Shown piece by piece: positions 1 through 8,844 of a DNA stretch of 64,000 nucleotides. Source of the stretch: Anodontia alba. Its lineage: Eukaryota > Mollusca > Bivalvia > Lucinida > Lucinidae. The notes under the pieces were generated by a model, which saw only the letters and a list, made by a program, of their open reading frames with translations, had not been told where the DNA came from and searched no databases. The stretch covers positions 4,861,701-4,925,700 of the forward strand of contig OZ024828.1 of the NCBI GenBank assembly GCA_964016985.1, read 5' to 3'. A program made the translations under genes and the position numbers. Position 1 is the first letter of the stretch, and each line of letters starts with the position of its first letter.

Positions 1-60
1 AAGACAATATCAGTTGGACACCCTGGTGATGTAAGATACACGGCACCTTCACCACACCCA
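1..60 (-). repeat. SINE family 3, 5' part, cut by window edge
   Basis: The reverse complement (TGTGGTGAAGGTGCCG...CAGGGTGTCCAACTGATATTG) matches the 5' end of the complete copy at 35199-35481. The remainder lies left of the window. Confidence 0.6.
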
Positions 61-260
61 GTCTTTGCTATAAACTCTGCTTATAGCGAAGAGGTAACAC
101 CAAAAAGGTAACAAAGAGGCAAAGAGCAAAACTCTGATTAGTCTGCACAGATGTATAGGCTGATCCCAGATATCAGTATTTCTCATGTTGTAGTGAACAC
201 CAGCTTATCTGAAGCCTTGTCTTCCTCATTCATAGCTCCAGATAAGGCAACCAAAAAAGT

Positions 261-465
261 ACCGTAATAACCCTAAGTTTTGGGACACCTTATCTACTTA
301 CCATGCTTGTCCTAAAATTTGAAAGTCCATTCCACCACCTTCTGATGAGTCTAAAATATTGCTGTATGCATGGCAAACAGTGTAAACCCAGATTTTGTGG
401 CGTCTAATCTGGGTTTACACTGTTTGCAAAGGCCAAGCTGTCCCAATGCTTAGGGTTATTATGGT
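261..465. mobile_element. Palindromic MITE with ACC.TAATAACCCTAAG ends
   Basis: Inverted ends: GTAATAACCCTAAG (264) against CTTAGGGTTATTA (449-461). The core is a near-perfect hairpin, GGCAAACAGTGTAAACCCAG / CTGGGTTTACACTGTTTGC. It is the same core, with similar flanks, as the elements at 34533, 45656 and 53268. Confidence 0.75.
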
Positions 466-589
466 AATGTTCTTATTTCTCCATGGAAACATATGCTGGA
501 AGCATTTCTAATGAGTACACACAACATATGTTTTCATGAAGAAATAAAAAAAAAATGTTATCTGGACACTCCTCTTATCTAACACTATG
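466..589. mobile_element. Degenerate foldback element (ATTAGAAG / TATCTGG family)
   Basis: TCTTATTTCTCCATGGAAAC ... TAATGAGTAC ... ATGTTTTCATGAAGAAATAA, then TATCTGGACACTCCTCTTATC. The arms are partly complementary; the central palindrome is damaged. The right end lies a few bases from the ATXN10 donor at 595. Related copies lie at 13150, 20540, 28667, 39127, 44350, 45118, 46560, 46932 and 51375. Confidence 0.55.
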
Positions 590-595
590 ACTTAC

Positions 596-946
596 CTGAA
601 ACTTTGAAAGAACAATTCAACAACTATGATCTGATTCTCTAGATTTCCGGTAGCAAAATTTCCAATGAATTGTACCGCACATCTTGCCAACACCAACAGC
701 TCATCACTTAAATTACCACAATTTTCAAGGACCTCCAGCAGAGATTTGGTTAAACACAGCAAATTTCTCTGTTGTCCTAGTACTGTCTGGTTTTCAACAC
801 AGTTTGCACAAGAGTTACGACATATTCTGAAACACACTGTCACACAGGAAATTAGATCGGTGCTGGCTTCTGTCTGAGGAAGGGAAGCACTGATTTCCTT
901 TAAAAGGTTCTCTAAACAACTTAAGAAACTGTCATTCAGGATAGGT
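596..946 (-). CDS. ATXN10: Ataxin-10 homologue, second coding exon (partial gene)
   Basis: The exon is 351 nt, with acceptor TTGTAG at 952-947 and donor CAG|GTAAG (last exon base 596). Residues such as CFRICRNSCANCVENQ and RCAVQFIGNFATGNLENQ align with the ataxin-10 segment CFRCLRNAC...NQ / RCGLQFLGNIA...N of vertebrates, from family knowledge. Ataxin-10 is a cytoplasmic armadillo/HEAT-like protein linked to neuronal survival, O-GlcNAc transferase interaction and cytokinesis/ciliary basal bodies. The exon ends in phase 2. The rest of the gene, including the conserved C-terminal domain, is left of the window. The intron to exon 1 is about 4.6 kb and holds a SINE, two TA-flanked MITEs, a LINE fragment and a large foldback. 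Another palindromic element ends a few bases inside the donor-side intron (about 589). Confidence 0.87.
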
Positions 947-969
947 CTACAATAAAGAAAATAAAAATA

Positions 970-1621
970 CAGTCAACACTCATTATACTGACACTTGATT
1001 TTGTTTGTTTGTGTTGAGGTTTTACGGCCCAGTCAACCCAATTGGGTCATGTCGAGCGCGGTCAGTTTACCTAACCACACATTTACTGGGCAGACTTAGT
1101 TCTCTAAGCGGTTAACCAGTATTGTGCACATTCTTTTGCCAGAAACTGACAACTGCTCTTCTTGAATCAGCGGAAGGGAGAGAATGACTGTAGAAAATAT
1201 TTCATGATCAATCTCCATGAAAGAATGTTGCCGACCTCGGTGGGGGTTGAACCCACGACCTCCTGGTCTCCAGTCGGACGGCGCATCCAACTGAGCCACC
1301 GAGGCCGGCACTGACACTTGATACAATGACAAAATTCGTTATACTGACAATTTGACTAGCACGGAAACTCTCTCTCAAAAGGTGACAGTTAATCAGAAAT
1401 TATGCGGTAGCATTATTATTCTATACTTTAAGCAACATATGTTTTGGATCTTTGTTAGGGTTCTAACAAATATCCAAAAAATATAGTTAATAAAGAAATT
1501 AAATTAAAAATGGCATTTGCTGCATATCATTATACTCATTGAGAATTCTTTACAACAGCAAATTCATTTTAACGGCAATACCTTTGGGAACAAATGCTGT
1601 CGTTGTAACTAGGGTGTACTA
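970..1621. mobile_element. TA-flanked pogo/Tigger-like MITE, split by a SINE
   Basis: It begins TA|CAGTCAACACTCATTATA and ends about AACTAGGGTGTACT. A SINE at 1000-1309 interrupts it, with the 13-bp duplication ACTGACACTTGAT at 987-999 and 1310-1322. The internal sequence matches the intact element at 1718-2055. The CAGT terminus and TA target fit the Tc1/mariner superfamily. Confidence 0.7.
1000..1309 (-). mobile_element. SINE family 1, full length
   Basis: tRNA-derived head with A-box GTGGCTCAGTTGG and B-box GGGTTCAACCCC, a conserved body (CTGATTCAAGAAG..CAGTT) and the tail GACCC.ATTGGGTTGACTGGG-CGTAAAACCTCAACACAAAC. It is flanked by 13-bp target-site duplications. Confidence 0.9.
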
Positions 1622-1717
1622 TAATATAGTATAGTGGCTCAGATTTAAGCTCAAGTTTCAGCTCACCAATGCATTTGTCATAGCTCTCTTTTCGACCAAA
1701 AAGTACATGTATTCATA

Positions 1718-2055
1718 CAGTCAACCCTCTTTATACCGACACTCGATACAACGACAAAATTCTTTCTAATGATAATTTGACACCACGAAACCTTTGTTCA
1801 AGGGGTGACGGTTAATGAGAAATTATGCAATAATATTGCATTAAAACTTAAGCCACATATGTTTTGGATATTTGTTAGAATCGCCTCACTGAGGCGATTC
1901 TAACAAATATCCAAAACATATGTTCTATGGGGAATTAATAATAAAACAAGGTCTTTCTTAACATTCTGTCCATTAAGGCTTCTTTATAACAGAAAATTAA
2001 TTTTAATGGCATAATCTTTGGAAACAAATGCTGTCATTGTAACGAGGGTTCACTG
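1718..2055. mobile_element. TA-flanked pogo/Tigger-like MITE, intact ends
   Basis: TA|CAGTCAACCCTC at the left and GAGGGTTCACTG|TA at the right. At 1857-1922 it carries a 30-bp-arm perfect palindrome centred on AGAATCGCCTCACTGAGGCG, a core also found in other families in the window. Non-autonomous, about 338 bp. Confidence 0.8.
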
Positions 2056-2131
2056 TATTACGTTATTTCTCGACAAAAAACATACGTAGCAGGAACTCAT
2101 TAGAAGAGCCTCACTGCGGTGCTATACATCA

Positions 2132-2180
2132 GTGCTCCGTAGAGCAGTGGGTAGCATATCTGACTCATACATGCCATTAG
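2132..2180 (+). repeat. tRNA-like A-box fragment
   Basis: GTAGAGCAGTGGGTAGCATA followed by CTGACTCATA resembles the D-arm and anticodon arm of a tRNA-Met-like sequence. No T-arm was found. Possibly a stub of another SINE. Confidence 0.25.
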
Positions 2181-2451
2181 CTGTTGACAGAAATCTGTGA
2201 GATTTTGCAAATTTTTAGGGGAGATTTGATGAAATTTTGTGAGATTTTTATGAAAATCACTGTCAGGCTTACATAAGTAAGTTAAAAGCCATTATTTTAA
2301 TGAATTAAGCTTGGGATAGCCATGCTAATGTGTGATTTATTTCTAGTTCGTTTGTCACACTGTACAGCCATGCAGGCATGGTAATACATTTCTTTCATAT
2401 CAAAATCATCACGAAAACATCATATCATATCATATATCATAATTGGATTTT

Positions 2452-3905
2452 TTATTAACGTGCAGGTACAGGGGCAACATCCACATCAGTGGAGCCCCTT
2501 CCAGATAGCTGGCTTGCTGCATGCATGGCAGATCTCACACCAGATCTCCACATATTTCTATCATGAGGGTTGACAGCCAAGAGCTTCCACTCTCTGCAAT
2601 CCCTCTCTGTCAGCTGCTTCCACGTCATCTTGGGCCTCCCAGGCCCACGCTTTCTCGCAACCCGTATGTGAAAGGCTGTCTTGACTGCACCAATAGAGCG
2701 TTCCACATGTCCATACCACTGGAGTCTTCTCTCCTTCAGAATGTCAGGTCCAGATCGTCAATGCCAAGCCGCTCAAGTAGCTCATTGGACCTGGTGGTGA
2801 CAATGTCGCGGCCTGACATTGCAGATCTGTCTGATCATTGCCCTGTCATTTCGCTGCAGATGCTGGAGGTTTGGCTTTGTCAATGGCCAAGTCTCGCTGG
2901 CATGGAGCATTGCGCTCCACACACAAGAGCTGTACACACGGCCATATTTTGAAAGAGAGGTGGCGTGAAGACAGAACTGGTAGCAGATCCTTGAACTTCT
3001 TCCAGGCGGTTTTCACATATGTTGTGGTTGAAAGTTCACAGCCACCTGCAGCTGGGAGCATGTCTCCTAGGTAGCAAAAGGAAGCTACCACTTCAAGCTT
3101 GTCAGGTCCGACCTGGACCTCCTTCTGTGGTCTGCCATCCACGGGGTCTTCCCAAGCACCTTGTACATCTGCAGTCAGGGTCTTTTGTCAAGTGCTTGAG
3201 CCCACTGCATTTCTTGTGCACCCAGTGCTTGCAGCCATTGAAGAAGATGCTGTTGCTGCCCACTCCAGTGCAACAGACGGTGCATGGAAACTCGCCTGAA
3301 CTCTGCAGGAGGTCCAGTCCTGTACTGCAGGTCATGATCTTTGTCTTTCCTGCATTTACCTTCAGTCCTTTCTTCTCCATTGCTTCTTTCCAAGTCAAGA
3401 GCCTCCTGACACATTCCTCAAGCGATTCAGTGATGATAACAAGGTCATCGGCATAGAGGTCCTCCCAGGGGACCCCAGAATTCACATGATAGAGCTTCAA
3501 GCACAATTGAACAATCCTTGGTGAACACCAACCTTCACCTCAAACTCTTCACTGTACCCCCCACCAACATGGACACGGCTCCTTGCATTTGCATACATCC
3601 CCTGCACCAGTCGTACAATCCACTCCTCCACACCAAGTTTTCTCAACACCCACCTGATGACTTTCCGAGATACTCAATCAAACGCCTTCTCCAGGTCTAC
3701 GAAATCCATACAGTCTCTTGTTGGCAGCTAGATACTTCTCTTGCAGCTGCCTGACAACAAAGATTGCGTCTGTAGTGCCTTTGCCTGGGATGAAGCCAAA
3801 GTGGGAATTGTCGATTGACAGCAACTGTCTGATGAGGCCGTCCACAATCCTCTCCAGGATTTTCATAACCTGCTCTGTCAGCTTGAGACCGCGGTAGTAC
3901 ACAGT
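2452..3905 (-). pseudogene. 5'-truncated, frameshifted LINE (non-LTR retrotransposon) polymerase
   Basis: Minus-strand pieces read in order as a reverse transcriptase. 3902-3678 has YYRGLKLTEQVMKILERIV and GFIPGKGTTDAIF. Around 3500-3400 is the catalytic box as DLYADDLVIITESLEE followed by KKGLKVNAGKTKIM. At 3340-3180 is a Cys/His cluster, CTVC..GVGS...NGCKHWVHKKCSGL...CRCTRC, resembling a PHD-type zinc finger. 3142-2846 has FCYLGDMLPAAGGCEL. 2706-2455 ends in RKRGPGRPKMTWKQLTERDC. At least three frame changes break the reading, and the polymerase box that normally precedes ADD is missing (near 3510). The element is dead. The 5' truncation at about 3905 is typical of LINEs. The clade (CR1/L2/Rex-like) was not resolved. 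Confidence 0.8.
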
Positions 3906-4114
3906 AAATCAGATTGACATGCAGCATAAAAGATAATTTATTGAACAATATAATGGAATATAGTCATATTTTAACCCTTAAAGCATTAATGTAGCACTTA
4001 GTAAAATTTTCAGCAGACAACATTTTGAAATAAAAAATAGCTTATTAAATGGTATGAAAATTCTATGAGATTTGAAAGTCTTATAGGAAACAGAGTCCAG
4101 AAGGGCCAAAATTC

Positions 4115-4392
4115 CATTACAGAAACACGCCTATTCAAATATATTGAAAATTTCACTACCAAAAACAGATAAAAATTCTGATATTTTTCATTTTTCTGCT
4201 CAAAACATAGATTGTTGTGCTCATTAGAACTGCCTTGCTGAGGCAGTTCTAATGAGTTCCCACAGTCTATGTTTTTGAGCAGAAATACGAAAAATAATGT
4301 ATACTGATACCGCTGTAAACCCCAGTTTTACTACATGTATATAAAAGTGAGGTTTAAGGGGGTCAGCATTATAAAGGTATGTTTTCGCGATG
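4115..4392 (+). mobile_element. CATTACGAAAACA foldback MITE
   Basis: Ends CATTACAGAAACACGCC and GGTATGTTTTCGCGATG. The inner palindrome is built on TTAGAACTGCCTTGCTGAGG. This is one of about 15 copies of the same ~280-bp family in the window. It lies in ATXN10 intron 1. Confidence 0.85.
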
Positions 4393-4440
4393 CTGTGAGA
4401 TTTTGTTTCACAGTGTGAGGTACGGCATGTATGCTGACTG

Positions 4441-5345
4441 CTGATCCAGGGGTTGCGAGTTTCCATCCCAGCTGGTCTGGTATGAAAGCCACAGCCGAGC
4501 TGAGCTGAAAAATCCAAGCCTGATATAGTGTTTTCTTGTATTTGTTCAAACAAGTTCAATATACTTATTTCTTTTAATCTCATATTACCATATATGTAAA
4601 ATGAGGTATTCAAAATTAAAATTTGTATAATTATTTACTTATTTATGTTTGCCATAATTCTTCTCTTTCGTTCAAATATCGAGGATCAGCAGGATCTAAA
4701 TATAGAACAGAGAAAACTAAATGAAAATAACCAAAAGGAAAGCAAGAGCACTGAAAGGGCCTAAACTTAACAATTACATCTAATACCAGTATGATAACCA
4801 GCAATAAAGGGAAAAACTATCAAATTTTGTTATAGATATGGCGTCATAAATGATTTTATCATTAGATCACTAAGGCCTTTAGGCCCTTTCAACTTTTTCG
4901 GTTATTTTCATTTAGTTTGAGTTTATTGTACTATGATTTTTAGATTCTGCCGATCCTCGTTATTTGGAGGAAAAAGAAGAAAAGTGGGATATATAAACAG
5001 TTTCTGTATGTATAATGAATCAAAGCAATTCTAAATCTCTTTATGCAACCTCTGTCAAATACTCAGATTTTTAAAATGTCGCCATTTGTTCACAAAATGG
5101 CCAAAATATATCCCTTTTGCGGCTGTGGCTTTCATACCCCTGTTGAATGGAACATTGGAAATTGTGTCATAAATAAGCAAGTAATTATACAAATATTAAT
5201 AATGAATACAGCAGTTTAAATATAAGGTTATATAAGAATAAAAGAAATAAGTATCATAAATGCGCTTGAACAAATACAAGAAAACATTATATCAGGCTCG
5301 GCAGCTCGGCCGTGGCTTTCAAACCCCACCATCCCAGCTCAGCCA
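4441..5345. mobile_element. ~900-bp foldback element in ATXN10 intron 1
   Basis: Left arm: CCATCCCAGCTGG...GAAAGCCACAGCCGAGCTG ... TATAGTGTTTTCTTGTATTT. It returns inverted at 5240-5340 (AAATACAAGAAAACATTATA...CTCGGCCGTGGCTTTC...CCCAGCTCAGCC). Inner pairs also match: CTAAATGAAAATAACC at 4718 against GGTTATTTTCATTTAG at 4902, GAAAGGGCCTAAA against TTTAGGCCCTTTC, and CGAGGATCAGCAGGATC against GATTCTGCCGATCCTCG. The arms are about 400 nt each with mismatches. Confidence 0.65.
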
Positions 5346-5594
5346 GTACCTTTTGTGGAGAATCGGTAAGGCAGTTCTAATGAATAACCATATTATTATA
5401 CATTATGCTGGCTGCCTTTTCCAGGTAGACCACACAAGTGCCCATGAAATCAAGGCATATATACCATCCTCTGAATCAGTTTTAAACCAGATAACTGTGG
5501 TCACATTTCATCCAAAATACTTTGTAAAGCAGATTGTGTCATTTAACGTGAATGTTCTCATTAGATTTGTGACTAGTTATAACTTCTAACTTAC

Positions 5595-5716
5595 GGTGAA
5601 CCCGATTTGACAATATTTTGGAATGTATTATTGAGGAATTCGAGTACACCATGATACTCTTTCGTATTGCAACAACTGTTCAATTCTTCTTCAACATTGC
5701 TTTCCATCATGTTCAT
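5595..5716 (-). CDS. ATXN10: Ataxin-10 homologue, first coding exon
   Basis: This is a 40-codon exon plus 2 nt. It starts at ATG 5716-5714, the first ATG after an in-frame TGA on the minus strand, and ends at a perfect donor (CC|GTAAGT, GT at 5594-5593). The peptide begins MNMMESNVEEELNSCC. The exon leaves 2 nt of a proline codon, and the exon at 946-596 begins with the single base that completes it (CC + A). The joined protein therefore runs straight into the recognisable ataxin-10 segment. The N-terminus of ataxin-10 is poorly conserved, so this exon is called from splice phase, donor quality and position rather than similarity. An upstream 5'UTR exon is possible. The gene diverges from HSD17B10, which starts at 7187. 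Confidence 0.7.
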
Positions 5717-7186
5717 GTTTGCTTTCTTTTGCTGCGTTCGATTAGTTCCTCAACACGAGATTCGTTGACTGTAGTCCGAATGATCCGGTACCAGATTGGG
5801 CGGTACGTACAAACACCGGATCGGACCGGATCGGGCTCAATTACCGGATCGGACCCTATTTTGACTATTATTTTGATTTTTTTTTTTTTTTTGATTTTTT
5901 CTTTCTAGTTGTTATTTTTAATACTGTATTAGTTTTTTTAATTATGTATGTGATGCTATTTCATTAGCAGATTCAATACTATCACTCCGTCGCCACTTTG
6001 CCTCACTCGCAGCATCATTTACATATATCAGTCAATCACTATATTAATTTATCACTCACAGCATCATTTCCATATATCAGTCAATCACTAATTTTAATCC
6101 CCAGCATTAATTTGAAGAAGAAAAAAATAGCTCATCATATCATTCAATTAGAAGTGATATGTGTTTTGGATGACACTTGACAGATTGATTGATAAGCTTT
6201 TTGAACTTTGTGTTTGATTACTGGTAATGTGATTCTTGCTTTTACATTAAAATTTACCAACGAAAGGTAAAAAAAAAAAATAAATAAAAATTCCGATATT
6301 TTTCATATTTCTAGAATCGGGGAACTTGTGAGAACCGCCTCAGCAAGGCAAACCTAACGAGTACCAACAATCTATGTTTGTGAATAAAAATAAAAAAAAA
6401 AATGGTCCGGTGTTGGCCGACGACGATACGACGTAACAATGTATCGCTGTCGGTCGACACTGTCCCGCTGTTTGGTGCTGGCTTGTCATCCGAACTTAAT
6501 GCAAATGCTACAGACTCCTAGCATAGCCTACATTAGCCGTTTGGCTATATATATATGGGTGGAGTTATGTTTGGTCCGGTTTTTTTTTTTTTATATTGGA
6601 ATGAAGGTATGAGGTAAAAATAGTTTTGTATGCTGTAAACCTCTTCCAACTGTGCATAAAGAATAAAATATCGAAGAAAAATGACCATAGCACAGAAAAC
6701 CGGGTCCGATCCGGTAAATGAGCCCGATCCGGTCCGATCCGGTGTTTGTACGTACCCCAGATTGGGTCATACTAATATACGAAAAAAAAAAAAAAGGCAC
6801 AAGAAAAGTCCAGGGAGTGCCACAATCACAAACCGCAGCCCTTCCCAGACACCGCCCAAGAGGAAGAGGAAACTGACAAATCCAAACAAGCACAAATCGA
6901 ACAAATGTACGAAACTTAATCACTGTTCGTATCGGATGTTGTTTTTATAAAAACACTGGAATGAGATTAATTTATTGTATGGTAAGATCAAATTTATTAT
7001 TAACAACAATAAACAGCGATTAAGTTATAAAAACGATCTTAAATAATATAATACAAAATAAAAAATAAATAAATAAATAAAGTGTTCCAGTAATTACCAG
7101 TGTGCCCCATACACCGGACATTACATCCCGGACATTAGTTTGTGCCCGGATTATCAGTAGCTCTAATTGAGTACGTCTAGACCATC
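5717..7186. promoter_or_regulatory. Divergent ATXN10/HSD17B10 intergenic spacer
   Basis: The two start codons face away from each other across 1,470 bp, so both promoters should lie here, either shared or closely adjacent. No TATA box or clear initiator could be assigned. Contents: a pair of inverted GGATCGG-rich repeats (5785-5875 and 6697-6775), poly-T at 5879-5892, two direct ~50-bp repeats around 6008-6105, a degenerate fragment of the CATTACGAAAACA palindromic family (about 6285-6400), and a twice-repeated CCGGACATTA motif (about 7112-7136) just upstream of the HSD17B10 ATG. The promoter role is inferred from gene order alone. Confidence 0.45.
5785..6775. repeat. Inverted GGATCGG-rich repeats in the divergent spacer
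   Basis: The segment around 5800-5855 carries CGGATCGGACCGGATCGGG between GTACGTACAAACA and a second CGGATCGGACC. At 6697-6765 the same string recurs in reverse complement (CCGATCCGGTCCGATCCGG ... GTTTGTACGTAC). The arms are about 60-70 bp and lie about 850 bp apart. They could be terminal repeats of an unknown DNA element or two copies of one short repeat in opposite orientation. Confidence 0.65.
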
Positions 7187-7210
7187 ATGGCGACAATCGG
7201 CACCCTCAAG
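7187..7210 (+). CDS. HSD17B10: HSD17B10 exon 1 (start codon, 8 residues)
   Basis: ATGGCGACAATCGGCACCCTCAAG encodes MATIGTLK in phase 0 and joins exon 2 to give MATIGTLK-NAVTLVTGGASG. This fits the human protein, whose short N-terminus precedes the same TGGASGLG motif at nearly the same distance (catalytic residues are offset by only one). The start context ACCATCATGG is favourable. The donor AAG|GTTATT is weak because it lacks the usual purine-AGT after GT. This exon is inferred from length, phase and peptide fit; a transcript would settle it. The following intron is about 8.2 kb. Confidence 0.75.
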
Positions 7211-8440
7211 GTTATTTTACGAATTAAACATGGTTAACGTTCGCACTGATAAATGTCATGCAATATAATTTTAGCCATAATGTTTATATGCCTTTCCCAA
7301 TTTTCTAAAGAGTATTCTTTCCCCAACTTTATAATTCTATACTGAATTGTACACATATTTTCGAGAGCATTCTGCTACACAGTTCATAGAATTATCCCCG
7401 TTTTCCTTGGGTCTAAAACAGTAATAGGCATGTGTCGGATTGCAGTCTCATGTTAGCTGAGGATTTGCAGATTGGAACATTTTCTTATCTATCTATCTAT
7501 CTATCTTGACATAATGCCACGCGCCCGCAAGGACATTCCAGGCATGTTGCGCTGTCGAGCAGTTTCAAGCATAGTAAAATAAGATAAAAGGTTAAAAAGT
7601 ATGATAGTGAGTGATACAGTATGACAGTGAGATGGATGAAAGATGATAGGTTAAAAAAGATATGAAGAGCTAAAATCAGTTTAAAAACATACTTTGCTGG
7701 ACTATGGGATTATTTTCGGTTGAAAATTATACCAGTGTTTATTTATAAACCTCACAGTTGTACTTTAGAATAAGATAGGGTCTCTGGGTATGGTACTGTA
7801 CCTGGGGACAATTAGTGTAGGACTGTCTCTGGGTACCCCAGTAGATAAAAAAACATTATAACTTCTGTTTTTTAAGTTGTTTATATAAAACCATTTAAAG
7901 GAATAGTCTTTATTTTTCTTCAGTTTACTGGAGCACTACTATATTTGTCTCCTTTAGAAGAAGTTATACAAAAGGGATTACTCTCATTGTATATATTAAA
8001 TGGTAAAATTGATGTAAAGAATTCTGTAACGGGAATATGGTCATAAGATTATTCAGTTATTATTATTACTATTATCTTTCAGACTAGATAGTAGATTAGT
8101 TTCTTTCATGTAACAAACTGTGAAAACCCCCATATATCTTGATTGATGGCTAAAGGCTGATACCTGTACAAACTAGATAATTACGATTGATTAGCATTCA
8201 TTCACCTATGTATTAATATTACCATGCCATGTTTAAATCAATCAATTACCCTGTGTCATTTGGTCATAATTACTCACAATGTCCAAATCACACAACAGTT
8301 TGATGATTTTTCCACTTTTGAAAGCACAGTCAGCAGCTTCCAGAATACTGATAATGTGCAGCTCTTTAGATGATCATATTGGTCCCTGGAAGCAGCGAAA
8401 GTGAGAGTGTCCAGTAAGACCCTTCAACCCACAGATAGGT
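7211..8440. other. HSD17B10 intron 1, proximal part
   Basis: AT-rich single-copy-looking intron. A short (ATCT)n run lies at about 7486-7506. The segment at 7770-7840 (GGTATGGTACTGTACCTGG, GTAGGACTGTCTCTGGGTAC) returns in inverted form at about 11245-11340. No exon was recognised. Confidence 0.6.
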
Positions 8441-8448
8441 ATATTACC

Positions 8449-8451
<3 letters not shown>

Positions 8452-8507
<56 letters not shown>

Positions 8508-8514
8508 CTATCTC

Positions 8515-8562
<48 letters not shown>

Positions 8563-8587
8563 ATCTAATCTAATCTAATCTAATCTT
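8452..8587 (+). repeat. (TATC)n microsatellite with (TAATC)n end
   Basis: About 28 TATC repeats with two small interruptions near 8506-8520, then five TAATC-like units. Confidence 0.97.
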
Positions 8588-8844
8588 CACAGATTGTTAC
8601 ATAAAAGAAACTTATCTTGTCTTAAAGTTAATAATAATAATACAATAATAATTGATTATAACAGAATATTCTTACAGCCATATTATTCCGGTTGCGGAAT
8701 TCGTTGCATATTTTTAACCATTTAATAATCCTTTTTGTAATCTCTTCATCTCTTCTGCAGGAGACAAGTGCTTTAGTTAACAGCAGAAAAATAAAGAATA
8801 TTCCTTTAAATGCTTTAATATATACAACTTAAAAAAAAAAATAG

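Noticed and set aside
1096..1332. Repeated ~70-aa reading frame (…DAPSDWRPGGRGFNP…) seen at 1.1, 15.1, 36.7 and 42.1 kb as a protein family
   Set aside because: It is a translation of SINE family 1; the conserved parts are the A/B boxes and tail, and the copies have target-site duplications.
2455..3948. Functional retrotransposon
   Set aside because: Multiple frame breaks and a missing polymerase segment show that it is dead.
5618..5908. Plus-strand frame across 5.6-5.9 kb
   Set aside because: It is antisense to ATXN10 exon 1 and then runs into GGATCGG repeats and a poly-T tract.
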